From the NCBI RefSeq assembly GCF_009676955.1, contig NZ_CP045696.1, positions 496,001 to 560,000 on the forward strand: a stretch of DNA of 64,000 nucleotides. The letters are read 5' to 3'. Shown here in pieces: positions 45,132-52,877 of the stretch. How positions within the stretch are numbered: position 1 is the first letter of the stretch; each line of letters starts with the position of its first letter. A program made the position numbers and the translations under genes. This DNA is from Sodaliphilus pleomorphus (GTDB lineage Bacteria; Bacteroidota; Bacteroidia; Bacteroidales; Muribaculaceae). The notes under the pieces were generated by a model that saw only the letters and a list, made by a program, of their open reading frames with translations, made no database searches and was not told where the DNA came from.

Positions 45132-47921
45132 CTATTGTATTAAATTGTTAATGATTTCTTTTGATTGCGGCATTAAATATGGAGTGAACAGTTGAGGTTT
45201 ACCGTTTTCTGGATAATAATAGGCGCGGAGCCGTTCCTCTTCTTCTCCTAATGCTTCAACATCTATTTCTTCGCTGAAGCGCAGCGGCAAGATAAATTTG
45301 TTTTCGGAGCGGAGAATAACTTTATGGTTAAATTTGTCGGTAGCATCGCTGCAATATTCACCCTCAAAAAGAATATTTTCCGGTTTGTCCACCTGCAACA
45401 ATATATGAATGCCCTGCAAGGGACCTTCGTCAAGGATAAATTTGAGCGCATCGGGGTAAGTTTTGACCTTAGATGCGTCTAAATTATTCCCTTCACCCAT
45501 AAGAGCATCCAGAGATTCCATGTTCATGCATACAACATCGTTTTCGGCATCAAAATCATCGGTTTGTCTTGATGTGGGTAATGGGCTCTTGCGCTTCATC
45601 TCGACAAAACGTTCGCTGCCTATAATAGCGACGATTGTTGGAGTGGCGCACTGGTTGCAAATGTCATTGACAAGTTGCTGTAGTAACTCCCCGCTCTTAT
45701 TCCTTTCGATAATTTGACATAGCCCGCGATCTCGCATACTTTCAAGCATTCCCCGGTAACTAGCCTCCTCATTGTTAAGACAGTCAATCACCTTGAAATC
45801 GCAGAATTGCCTGTCAGGGATTTGCCGGCATGATATGATTAGCGACAAGAGGGCATTAATCATAACGCCAACGGTCTGTTCTTCTTTGTTTACGCCAAAG
45901 AATAGAATGTTCTCGCCAAAGTCCTGCTGGAGTTTTATTGCGGTAAGTTGCGCGCTTAGCCCGACATTGTGGCCTACTGCAGCTATCGGGCACTTTGTAG
46001 TAGCTTCGGCAATAATCTTGCAGTCGTCATTTTCAAGCCAGTACATGGCCGAGCCACAGAAGTAGGCACTCCCATTGCTCTGATTGTCTTGAGCCTTGAG
46101 TTGTGATTGCTTTATGGCCTCGTCCAGTTCTTCGTCGCTGGCAAAGAATGTTTGAACATGCGAGACAAGACCTTTCTTGTGGTAGTAGCAACATTCTCCC
46201 ACCGGTTGCTTCTCGGTCAGGTCGCTGCTATCAGGCACAAGCAAGTTGGAGTCGGCAGGAGCACTCATCAGCAGGAAACACTCGGTAAGATTGTTCAGCA
46301 CCTGCCCTGAAATATCCGTTTCTGCGAGCGTTTGGGTGGCAAGCAACATGTGTATACCTTGACTTCGGCCTTGAGTCGCGATAATATTGATAATATCTGC
46401 AATCTCACGTTGCATTTTGTAACCCATGCTACTGCCATCCGACTTGCTGAACATCACTTGACATTCATCAGCCACAAAAAGAATCTGCTGCATCCGCTTG
46501 TCAGGGTGTTTTTTATTGTATCCATCAATATTAGCGACACCCTCAGCTTGCCACAATTTCACGCGCTTGCGATTCTCCTCTTTTAGTTCGCGCAGTATTT
46601 CAAGTGTCAACTGCGGATCACTATTGTCAACAAGCACGGCCTTAGCATGTTTTATACCCTTGTATTTATTAAATTCAACTCCCTTGAAGTCCATCAAATA
46701 GAGCATTAAGTCTTCAGGAGCATATTTGTTTATTGCTGATGTGATGATATTATTGAGCAAAACCGATTTACCGGAACCCGACTGTCCAAGAATAAAAGAA
46801 TGGAGATAATCTTTTGAATTGAAGCGAACTGTCACTTCCTCTTTGGTTTCAAGATCTAAACCAATCGTTACACTCATTTCAGACATCACCGGTCGGTAAG
46901 GTGTACTTGCGATACTGCTAAAGTCCTGCTTGACGACCTGCCGCTTAGGTTTCTTTGTGCATTCCGCATTCAAGTAATTGAAGCACTCATTGGCAATGAG
47001 GGGAATCGTGCTGAAAGGTGTATAGCGTATTATAGCATTCCTGTCGCTTTCATCCGGCAATTCTATCGTCTGATAATTATCAACATCAAGCAGTTGCTGC
47101 TCTTCGCGGTCACGCAATGAGTAGTCGGTATTATTGAGTACAATGAAGTAGATTCCGCACTTCGGGCCGTTTTCAAACAGCGGCATCAGCTCCTTGATAT
47201 AACTGTCGAAATTGTAGGGATAGCAATTCAGAATAACAATCTCATAGGGTAACGCAATCTCACGATTACGGTTGTTATAGGCCACAAGATTGCCATATTT
47301 CTTCATCACCATCGCCATGTGTTCAAGCAGGTGCCTGATTCGTTCTCCCGCTGTTTCGTAGTTGAAGATAATCTCATCGTGAAACAACGCGGGCTCTAAC
47401 CGCGTGGTAAGTTCATCGGCCATGCCGGTCATATTGAAGTCAAACACATTGAGCAGCACCTTGTTGGCAGGTAGCGATAGCATCATGTTCAGGACTAAAG
47501 TACACAAAGCTGCTTTAGCTTCCCGCTTCTCACTGTTGGTATAATTGATGACAAAGTTTTGCTCAGTATTGTTCTCATCTTGCCAGGGGACGAATGCCGG
47601 GGTTTCGATGGTCTCCCCATTCACGACATCGGTGAAATGACAGGCCGTAGCAAGATAGTCAAGCGAGAATCGCCGATTGGAATTAGCTCGCAATCGGTCG
47701 CCCAATGTTTTGAGGTCCTCATCGTCCATGAACCCGGGCATATTCACTTGAAGCAGTTCGGGGTAGATATTGCTCATCATGCGCATACATTCAAGAAAAG
47801 CGCTTCGTGCCTGCCCCACATTCTGCTGCCACGATTCCTTGTCGGTAGAATCAATCTCCTTCAGTTTCTCGACATAGGCCTCAATGATGTCTTTAATATA
47901 GTTTAGTGTTATAGGTTCCAT
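45132..47921 (-). CDS. FtsK/SpoIIIE (EssC-like) ATPase with three RecA-like modules
   Basis: The 929-residue protein has no membrane segment and no FHA domain. Residues about 120-270 look like a RecA-like module without a P-loop. Residues about 350-600 form an intact FtsK/HerA-type ATPase with Walker A GQSGSGKS at 379-386, Walker B ILFVADE near 480-486 and the sensor-like MLLATQTLAETDI. Residues about 645-920 form a third module whose P-loop position (LFFGVNKEEQTVGVM) is degenerate. Multiple modules of this type are the mark of EssC/EccC motor proteins of type VII secretion, rather than of DNA-translocating FtsK, which has one plus a gamma domain. It may thread WXG100-like partners or act on DNA. 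It is coupled on both sides (9 bp and 4 bp gaps). Confidence 0.8.
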   Translation of the reverse strand: MEPITLNYIKDIIEAYVEKLKEIDSTDKESWQQNVGQARSAFLECMRMMSNIYPELLQVNMPGFMDDEDLKTLGDRLRANSNRRFSLDYLATACHFTDVVNGETIETPAFVPWQDENNTEQNFVINYTNSEKREAKAALCTLVLNMMLSLPANKVLLNVFDFNMTGMADELTTRLEPALFHDEIIFNYETAGERIRHLLEHMAMVMKKYGNLVAYNNRNREIALPYEIVILNCYPYNFDSYIKELMPLFENGPKCGIYFIVLNNTDYSLRDREEQQLLDVDNYQTIELPDESDRNAIIRYTPFSTIPLIANECFNYLNAECTKKPKRQVVKQDFSSIASTPYRPVMSEMSVTIGLDLETKEEVTVRFNSKDYLHSFILGQSGSGKSVLLNNIITSAINKYAPEDLMLYLMDFKGVEFNKYKGIKHAKAVLVDNSDPQLTLEILRELKEENRKRVKLWQAEGVANIDGYNKKHPDKRMQQILFVADECQVMFSKSDGSSMGYKMQREIADIINIIATQGRSQGIHMLLATQTLAETDISGQVLNNLTECFLLMSAPADSNLLVPDSSDLTEKQPVGECCYYHKKGLVSHVQTFFASDEELDEAIKQSQLKAQDNQSNGSAYFCGSAMYWLENDDCKIIAEATTKCPIAAVGHNVGLSAQLTAIKLQQDFGENILFFGVNKEEQTVGVMINALLSLIISCRQIPDRQFCDFKVIDCLNNEEASYRGMLESMRDRGLCQIIERNKSGELLQQLVNDICNQCATPTIVAIIGSERFVEMKRKSPLPTSRQTDDFDAENDVVCMNMESLDALMGEGNNLDASKVKTYPDALKFILDEGPLQGIHILLQVDKPENILFEGEYCSDATDKFNHKVILRSENKFILPLRFSEEIDVEALGEEEERLRAYYYPENGKPQLFTPYLMPQSKEIINNLIQ

Positions 47922-47930
47922 AGCAAATTA

Positions 47931-48629
47931 TTACTTTTCCAATACCGGACGAATGCTTAATCCCATGTGTCTCACAAGTGGCACTATTTCAGGTCCCATT
48001 TGGCTGAATTCCATGGCAAAAGCTTGCCTTTGTTCATCACTGTCTGGGCGTAATTCCGAAGTCCAGTAGCGGCCATAATAATAGGCATCCTCATAGTCGG
48101 TGCCATATCTATCACCTGCAGCTGGCAGAAAGATGCTTCCACCATTCCTGCCAATTATTTGCGCACCAGGTATGCCATTGATTACAGTCCAGCGCCACTG
48201 GCATTTTTGGATGAGTTCCTGCATCTCGGCTCGTGTGGGCAAGCGCCAAGTCTCGGCCCACCTTTCGCGCGCAATATCACAATCGCTTCCTCCTATATCC
48301 TCGGGGGGATCAGAACAGGGATAATCATCGACATTGATTGATGTCAGGTTACCACCGGCATCTCCCCATCCCACATAAAGGCCAGGCAACTCTCCACTGG
48401 CTGCTCCCACATTGCGGCTCGACCATAGCACTGAGAGCCCCAAATCTACTGGAACCCCAGTGCCACGGCGTTGCCGCTCCTCGTTTATCCACCACGCTGG
48501 AGTTAGCTCCACCTCATCATCTAAGATGCTGTCAAAACCATCACATTCAGCGGGAAAAAGGTCAAGGATACCATATCCCTCACGCGCTTGCTTGAGAGTT
48601 TCAAATAAATCACTAAGAGTTTGTGACAT
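47931..48629 (-). CDS. FISUMP-like domain protein without signal peptide
   Basis: The start at 48629 gives 232 residues. The longer frame reads through the end of the SPFH gene. The N-terminus (MSQTLSDLFETLKQAREGYG) is helical and not a signal peptide. The rest resembles the Fibrobacter succinogenes major paralogous domain: VPVDLGLSVLWSSRNVGA, LYVGWGDAGG, WRLPTRAEMQELIQKCQWRW, and GRYWTSELRPDSDEQRQAFAM, ending LSIRPVLEK. FISUMP proteins are usually exported, so a cytoplasmic version inside this operon is unusual. A binding or effector role is possible. It lies between the SPFH-GYF gene (16 bp) and the ATPase gene (9 bp). Confidence 0.72.
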   Translation of the reverse strand: MSQTLSDLFETLKQAREGYGILDLFPAECDGFDSILDDEVELTPAWWINEERQRRGTGVPVDLGLSVLWSSRNVGAASGELPGLYVGWGDAGGNLTSINVDDYPCSDPPEDIGGSDCDIARERWAETWRLPTRAEMQELIQKCQWRWTVINGIPGAQIIGRNGGSIFLPAAGDRYGTDYEDAYYYGRYWTSELRPDSDEQRQAFAMEFSQMGPEIVPLVRHMGLSIRPVLEK

Positions 48630-48645
48630 AGTAATTATTATGAAT

Positions 48646-49764
48646 TTATAAAGTGGGGGCCGGACCGCCCATAGGTGGTGGGGTGCTTCCACCCATTGGT
48701 GGTGGAGTCATTCCTGCTGGTTGTGAGGCAAAGAGCGCTGCAAGTTCAGGGACCGAACCTGCAGGAGCCCATTGAGGCATCCCTTGAGTCCACACCTGAG
48801 TTTGAACATTCACTTGACCTTGCTGAGCCATCATGCGAAGTGTGTTGACATCAAACGGCCCCATTTGCTGGCCATTAACACCAACAAAATACTGGGTTGA
48901 CACCATTGCAGGTGGAGTCATGCCACCCATTGCAGGAGGAGTCATGCCGCCCATTGCAGGAGCTCCGCCCATCATAGGATTGCCACCCATCATAGGATTG
49001 CCGCTCATCATGCCACCCATGCCGCGACCATAGCGACCGTCCTTGATTTGCTGCTCCTGGTTCATCTCGATGCCGTCGCGCTGGATGCGCATGCGCTCGC
49101 GCTGGTCCTCCATCTGCATCTTGAGCATCTCAACGCTCTGCAGCCCCGTCATCTCTTTGTTCAACTCGTTTTGATGCCGCATCGAGTCGATGGCAACTGC
49201 GTTCTGAGCAACCACGCGGTCACGCTCCAAATCGCTCGTTAAAGCTTTGAGCTGACGATAGTTGGGGCTTTCTTTGTCGATGTTGATTGACGTGATGTCG
49301 AGTGAACGCACGCTGATGGCAAACAGCTGCTCAATCTTAGGCGTGACATACTTCTGCACAAGTTCGCTGATTTCGAGAATCTTCCGCTCAAGGTGCACAA
49401 CGGGAATCTGTGCTTCGGCCGGCGCATTAGCGACAACTCCTTTCACATATTTGGTCACCTGACCACGAAGCTTGTTCTGGAATGTTTCGTCGCTGAAAGC
49501 CTCGTTCTTGTTAATCTGGTGAAAGAGATCCATGTCGTCGATGCTATACACAATCATGCCGTGCACCGCTACAGGCACGCCTTGGTCCATAAAGCGGGGG
49601 TCAAATACATCGAAATAGGGCACGGCAAACTTCATCTGGCTACCCCTACTCAGGTTGCTCAGGTTGGTCATGTTGTTTTGCACCACCTGCTGCGCGGCTT
49701 GTTGAGCTGCAAGGCGTTTCTCTTCCTCTACTTCTTTCTTTGATTTAAATCCGAATAGTGCCAT
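48646..49764 (-). CDS. SPFH-domain protein with GYF_2 C-terminus
   Basis: The 372-residue protein starts MALFGFKSKKEVEEEKRLAAQQ (basic, helical). An SPFH/band-7 domain follows (about residues 45-185, with VPYFDVFDPRFMDQGVPVAVHG and LRGQVTKYVKGVV), then a coiled coil (185-240). A Met/Gly/Pro-rich linker contains repeated NPMMGG and GGMTPPAM units. A GYF_2 domain (YFVGVNGQQMGPFDVNTLRMM, about 293-345) and another Pro-rich tail close it. Related proteins have been labelled virion core protein-like. SPFH proteins form membrane-associated rings or scaffolds, and GYF domains bind Pro-rich peptides. It may anchor the complex of this operon. Confidence 0.82.
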   Translation of the reverse strand: MALFGFKSKKEVEEEKRLAAQQAAQQVVQNNMTNLSNLSRGSQMKFAVPYFDVFDPRFMDQGVPVAVHGMIVYSIDDMDLFHQINKNEAFSDETFQNKLRGQVTKYVKGVVANAPAEAQIPVVHLERKILEISELVQKYVTPKIEQLFAISVRSLDITSINIDKESPNYRQLKALTSDLERDRVVAQNAVAIDSMRHQNELNKEMTGLQSVEMLKMQMEDQRERMRIQRDGIEMNQEQQIKDGRYGRGMGGMMSGNPMMGGNPMMGGAPAMGGMTPPAMGGMTPPAMVSTQYFVGVNGQQMGPFDVNTLRMMAQQGQVNVQTQVWTQGMPQWAPAGSVPELAALFASQPAGMTPPPMGGSTPPPMGGPAPTL

Positions 49765-49791
49765 AATGTTAGAGTATAAACTGTGATTATA

Positions 49792-50217
49792 CTATTTGGG
49801 AATTTTGTTCCAAGCGTTCTCATAATTCGACAAGTCTCTTACAAGCACATTGTCTACACCATTTCCAACGTGAGCCCATTGTGACATTCCATTGCGCCGC
49901 ATCTGCTCTGCAGCCATCTCTTGATGTGAAAGCACATAATAGTGCGACATATTATTCTTGTCGATATAGACTAACACCCAATAATCGGGGTGAGGAATCT
50001 GATTTGGACTTGCATACTTTTGGAAAAAACCGGTTACAATCTTCGTATTTCTGCTCGTCTTCACTTCTATAGAAATATAGCGGTCATCAGCAATTGCAAC
50101 ATAAATGTCAACTGCCTTCTTATTACCCAAAGTAATTGAAGCATTATAGTCTCTCTTATAAAGTTCTGAGCAAACGCCGAACTCTCCGGCCATGCCTATA
50201 TTATATCTGTTTGCCAT
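49792..50217 (-). CDS. PD-(D/E)XK-like nuclease-fold protein
   Basis: The 141-residue protein has the order of a restriction-endonuclease-like fold. An N-terminal helix carries Glu (IGMAGEFGVCSELYKRDY). A strand with Asp (KKAVDIYVAI) is followed by the EVK strand in RYISIEVKTSRN near residues 47-58, then further strands (YWVLVYIDKNNMSHYYVL). These acidic and Lys residues match the metal site of PD-(D/E)XK enzymes. The specificity is unknown; it could act on DNA or RNA or be a catalytically inactive relic. It is 27 bp upstream of the SPFH gene in the same operon. Confidence 0.65.
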   Translation of the reverse strand: MANRYNIGMAGEFGVCSELYKRDYNASITLGNKKAVDIYVAIADDRYISIEVKTSRNTKIVTGFFQKYASPNQIPHPDYWVLVYIDKNNMSHYYVLSHQEMAAEQMRRNGMSQWAHVGNGVDNVLVRDLSNYENAWNKIPK

Positions 50218-50271
50218 ACTGCCAAATTTTTTATTGAAGAATTGTTTCTTAACTTGTGAAGATATTTCGTT

Positions 50272-51000
50272 TTATTTCATAAGAATATACATAAATAGGG
50301 AGAATAAAAGAACCAAAACACACACTACAAGTACTTTTTTCTGTGTTGACATATTTTTCTTATCGGCCTGATGCTGCTCAAAAACACCTTGGAACATGGG
50401 GTCGTTAGGGAAAAGGAGTTGTGCCTTGTTGACACATTCTTCGTATTTTGCCTTGTAAGCGGTTTTAACACCAGTACCTCTTTCCAATCCTGTAGATGAT
50501 TTCCATTTGCTTTGCATTGTAATCGCAAAATCAAGCAAATCTTCTTTTGTGGTTGGCACAGGAAAGCTCTTGATTACTCTTGCTTGCTCTCTCATTGAGT
50601 AGATTTGATCGTCATGTTGTTGAAAAGAATTCCCTTTTTTGTCTCGATAAGATTTTGCAATTTCATCTAGTTTATCTGCAAGCTGTTGAGAGGATTTGAG
50701 GGCCTCCACACCTCGGAATTCATAGCCACAGGCACTGCATTTCACGGCCATAGGCTCAACGGGCTCGCCACAACGCGGACACTTCTTCACATCACCAAAT
50801 TTGTCGCTGGGAGGTGCGGGACGAAGCCAGTCTTCCTCGCGTTTCATCTTAGCCAGACGGCCTTCGATAACCACATCAAGTTCGTCGGGGTCAACACCTT
50901 CGGCGGCTGCACGCTTGTGCAGCACTTCGCGTTCTTTGGCGGTAAGCGTCCCATCGGCCAAAGCGGCTTCGATAACGCTCTCTAATTCTTCAGAAAACAT
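50272..51000 (-). CDS. Zinc-ribbon protein with C-terminal membrane anchor
   Basis: The 242-residue first gene of the operon has four parts. An acidic helical N-terminus, residues about 1-50 (LTAKEREVLHKRAAAEGVDPDELDVVI), recalls TerB/SHOCT-like helical modules. A zinc ribbon follows (CPRCGEPVEPMAVKCSACG, about residues 74-92). A helical middle leads to one membrane segment at the very end (VLVVCVLVLLFSLFMYILMK). It would be tail-anchored with the ribbon in the cytoplasm. No consensus promoter is visible upstream. It could tether the ATPase/SPFH complex to the inner membrane; that is inference. Confidence 0.7.
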   Translation of the reverse strand: MFSEELESVIEAALADGTLTAKEREVLHKRAAAEGVDPDELDVVIEGRLAKMKREEDWLRPAPPSDKFGDVKKCPRCGEPVEPMAVKCSACGYEFRGVEALKSSQQLADKLDEIAKSYRDKKGNSFQQHDDQIYSMREQARVIKSFPVPTTKEDLLDFAITMQSKWKSSTGLERGTGVKTAYKAKYEECVNKAQLLFPNDPMFQGVFEQHQADKKNMSTQKKVLVVCVLVLLFSLFMYILMK

Positions 51001-51389
51001 AATTATTCATTTTTTCCAATTTCTGCCTACTCTGTTGCAGGATTTTCGGCTTACTCCTTAGCTTTTATATGGTTTGAATAAATGTTGTAATGGATGAGGT
51101 CGTGCTCCAATGCTTTAATCATCTATCACACTCTATCGTAGAACATGTTTAGTAATTCTTCTCTATATACACACACCTTCTTTATCTGTAAAATATTTTG
51201 TGGCAGTTGGTTGTGTTTCTTCCTCAGAAAATGTAACTTCAGTTAATTCACTTAGAAAGAGGTCTTCATGTAAATTGCGAGCCTTCCTTTCTTCGCACGG
51301 AATAGCATCTTTAATTTTGAAATGCACCATAATTTGCTTAGGTGTCGCCTCGCAGCCCGGGATGTGACGGTTATATATAACACAACGAA
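51001..51389. other. AT-rich intergenic stretch upstream of the island operon
   Basis: I see no supportable gene and no full -33/-7 promoter here. Short open frames in this region have no recognisable protein features. The operon promoter is presumably of another type or lies here unrecognised. Confidence 0.4.
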
Positions 51390-51545
51390 AGCGTGGACTG
51401 CTATGCCACGCTTTGCTGATTGACGGTCCTGAGAAAACCTAATACACAAAAGGGGGAATATAGTTGCAGCCCACGCCTATAGCGTGGAAACCGCCGTGCC
51501 AATTCTCTTGTGTAAATTTGAAAATTTCTCAGGTTTTCAATCAGC
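51390..51545. repeat. Nested inverted-repeat structure
   Basis: AGCGTGG/CCACGCT (51390-51412) and CCACGC/GCGTGG (51471-51487) are two hairpins built from the same stem. An outer imperfect inverted repeat joins 51415-51436 (GCTGATTGACGGTCCTGAGAAA) to 51525-51545 (TTTCTCAGGTTTTCAATCAGC), and ATACACAA pairs with TTGTGTA inside it. This may be a small mobile element remnant or a structured RNA. Confidence 0.5.
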
Positions 51546-51689
51546 AAGAATAAGCATAACGCTTTCTTTTCCAAAATGTAGGTGCGGAATGTTGCCACTC
51601 CACATTGCAAATATAATAATTTTTTCTCACTTGAAGAATTTTTCCTGTTGTTTATCAAACAAATTCACGAGTCTTTGACAAAAACCGTG

Positions 51690-52320
51690 AAAATGGCGAG
51701 CTTTCAGAGAGTTCCCTGATTTCGGCGCAATGATGCGTATCTGAATCCTGTCGTTCCTGATGAGCCAAGCAAGGCACTCGAAGAAATGTGTATCTCTTTC
51801 AACGCGTCGGCACGGTTGTTTCCCTGCACGACTTCGCCACGGGGGTTAACGGTAGGGGCTGAGAACTGGTAGGCAGTACCCTCTCCCGTTATCACTTTTG
51901 GATTGATATTGCCTGCAATCTTCCTTGCCGCCATCTTCGACACAACATCTGTGCGGTTTTTCGGTTGCGCCTCGTCGATGAAGAATTTATGGCAGCATAT
52001 TGGATGCTCTTGTTCTTGAACTTCTCACGTGGAATACCAAGAGCGTCGGCAACCTCGGCAATAAACGTTTTTTCCTTTGTATAAACAGAATTTTCGTATT
52101 CCTTTACAAGCGTATCAAAATGATTCTATACCTTTGCACCACAAGCACTTGAGATGGCAGTTAATGACCTGGGGCTTGTCCCCAGCGAGGCGGTTTCAAG
52201 TGCTCTTTTTTTATTCCTATCCAAAAGGGCATCATTCTCCATATCCAGCACACGCTGGCCCTGCTCCCAGTCGGTGCTCGTGGGAATAGCCCAAGTGACA
52301 AAGTCAAACTAAAACAGGCA
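51690..52320 (-). pseudogene. Decayed mobile-element genes (ParB/DdrB-like and PLD-helicase-like fragments)
   Basis: Read on the minus strand in shifting frames, the region shows fragments. Near 52200-52310 there is STDWEQGQRVLDMEND. At about 51990-52119 there is FDTLVKEYENSVYTKEKTF then EVADALGIPREKFKNKS. In the next frame come FFIDEAQPKNRTDVVSK and PRGEVVQGNNRADALKE (51800-51995), a motif of ParB-like or DdrB-like proteins on conjugative elements and phages. Finally, in a third frame, AWLIRNDRIQIRIIAPKSGN (51700-51780) looks like the start of a PLD-like helicase. Frameshifts at the joins show that none of it is intact. One 79-residue open frame (51704-51943) is only a piece of this. Confidence 0.5.
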
Positions 52321-52393
52321 GAGCATGCAATGATAGCTCTGCCTGATTTCAAGAGGATGCGAGTCGTGTACCAGTAGGCTGCAACGCAGTATA

Positions 52394-52846
52394 CTAAGGC
52401 GCAGTCTTAAGCAGGTACTCGTTGATGATATTGTCGAGCTCATCGCGACTGATAAGTCCCATGTTGCCTTGGGGCTGCTGCCCCACGGGGCAAAAGAGCA
52501 AGAAAGGGATGCTGTTTATGCCCAACTGCCGTGCGATAGACTTGTTGTGGTCGACGTCGACGCTGTAAAAGTCAATTTTACCAGCATAGTCCTTGGCAGC
52601 CTTCTCGAGAATGACGCCCAACTTGCGACAGGGGCCGCACCAAGAGGCATTGAAGTCGACTATGGCTGGGCGCTTGTTGACCGGCGTCCACGAGCCTGGC
52701 GCCGTCACCGCCCCCACCAACTGCGACAGTTGCTCTTGGGTGACTTCGATGACCTTGCCTGGCGAAGCCTCGACCGTGTTTTGTGCACTTGCTGCCAGCG
52801 ATGCAAGGGCGACGAAGGCAGCAATGAGATAGTGTGAAATCTTCAT
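52394..52846 (-). CDS. Exported thioredoxin-like protein
   Basis: The 150-residue protein has a signal peptide (MKISHYLIAAFVALASLAASA). A thioredoxin fold with the redox motif NASWCGPCRKLG near residues 69-80 follows, and DVDHNKSIARQLGINSIPFLLF contains the cis-Pro. It would reduce or shuttle disulfides in the periplasm. It lies 31 bp downstream of the DUF4301 gene and may be co-transcribed with it. It marks the return to GC-rich core sequence after the island. Confidence 0.93.
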   Translation of the reverse strand: MKISHYLIAAFVALASLAASAQNTVEASPGKVIEVTQEQLSQLVGAVTAPGSWTPVNKRPAIVDFNASWCGPCRKLGVILEKAAKDYAGKIDFYSVDVDHNKSIARQLGINSIPFLLFCPVGQQPQGNMGLISRDELDNIINEYLLKTAP

Positions 52847-52877
52847 AATGTAAAGCGATCTTGAAGAAGAATGATAT

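Noticed and set aside
44552..51000. Reading the island as an ordinary FtsK DNA-translocation or conjugation module
   Set aside because: No relaxase, TraG/VirD4-type membrane anchor or FtsK gamma domain is present; several RecA-like modules plus a WXG100-like neighbour fit an EssC-like motor better, although nuclease-linked defence remains open.
51252..51658. Short minus-strand frames in the region right of the island
   Set aside because: They read through the inverted repeats, have no protein-like composition and no ribosome-binding site that I can see.
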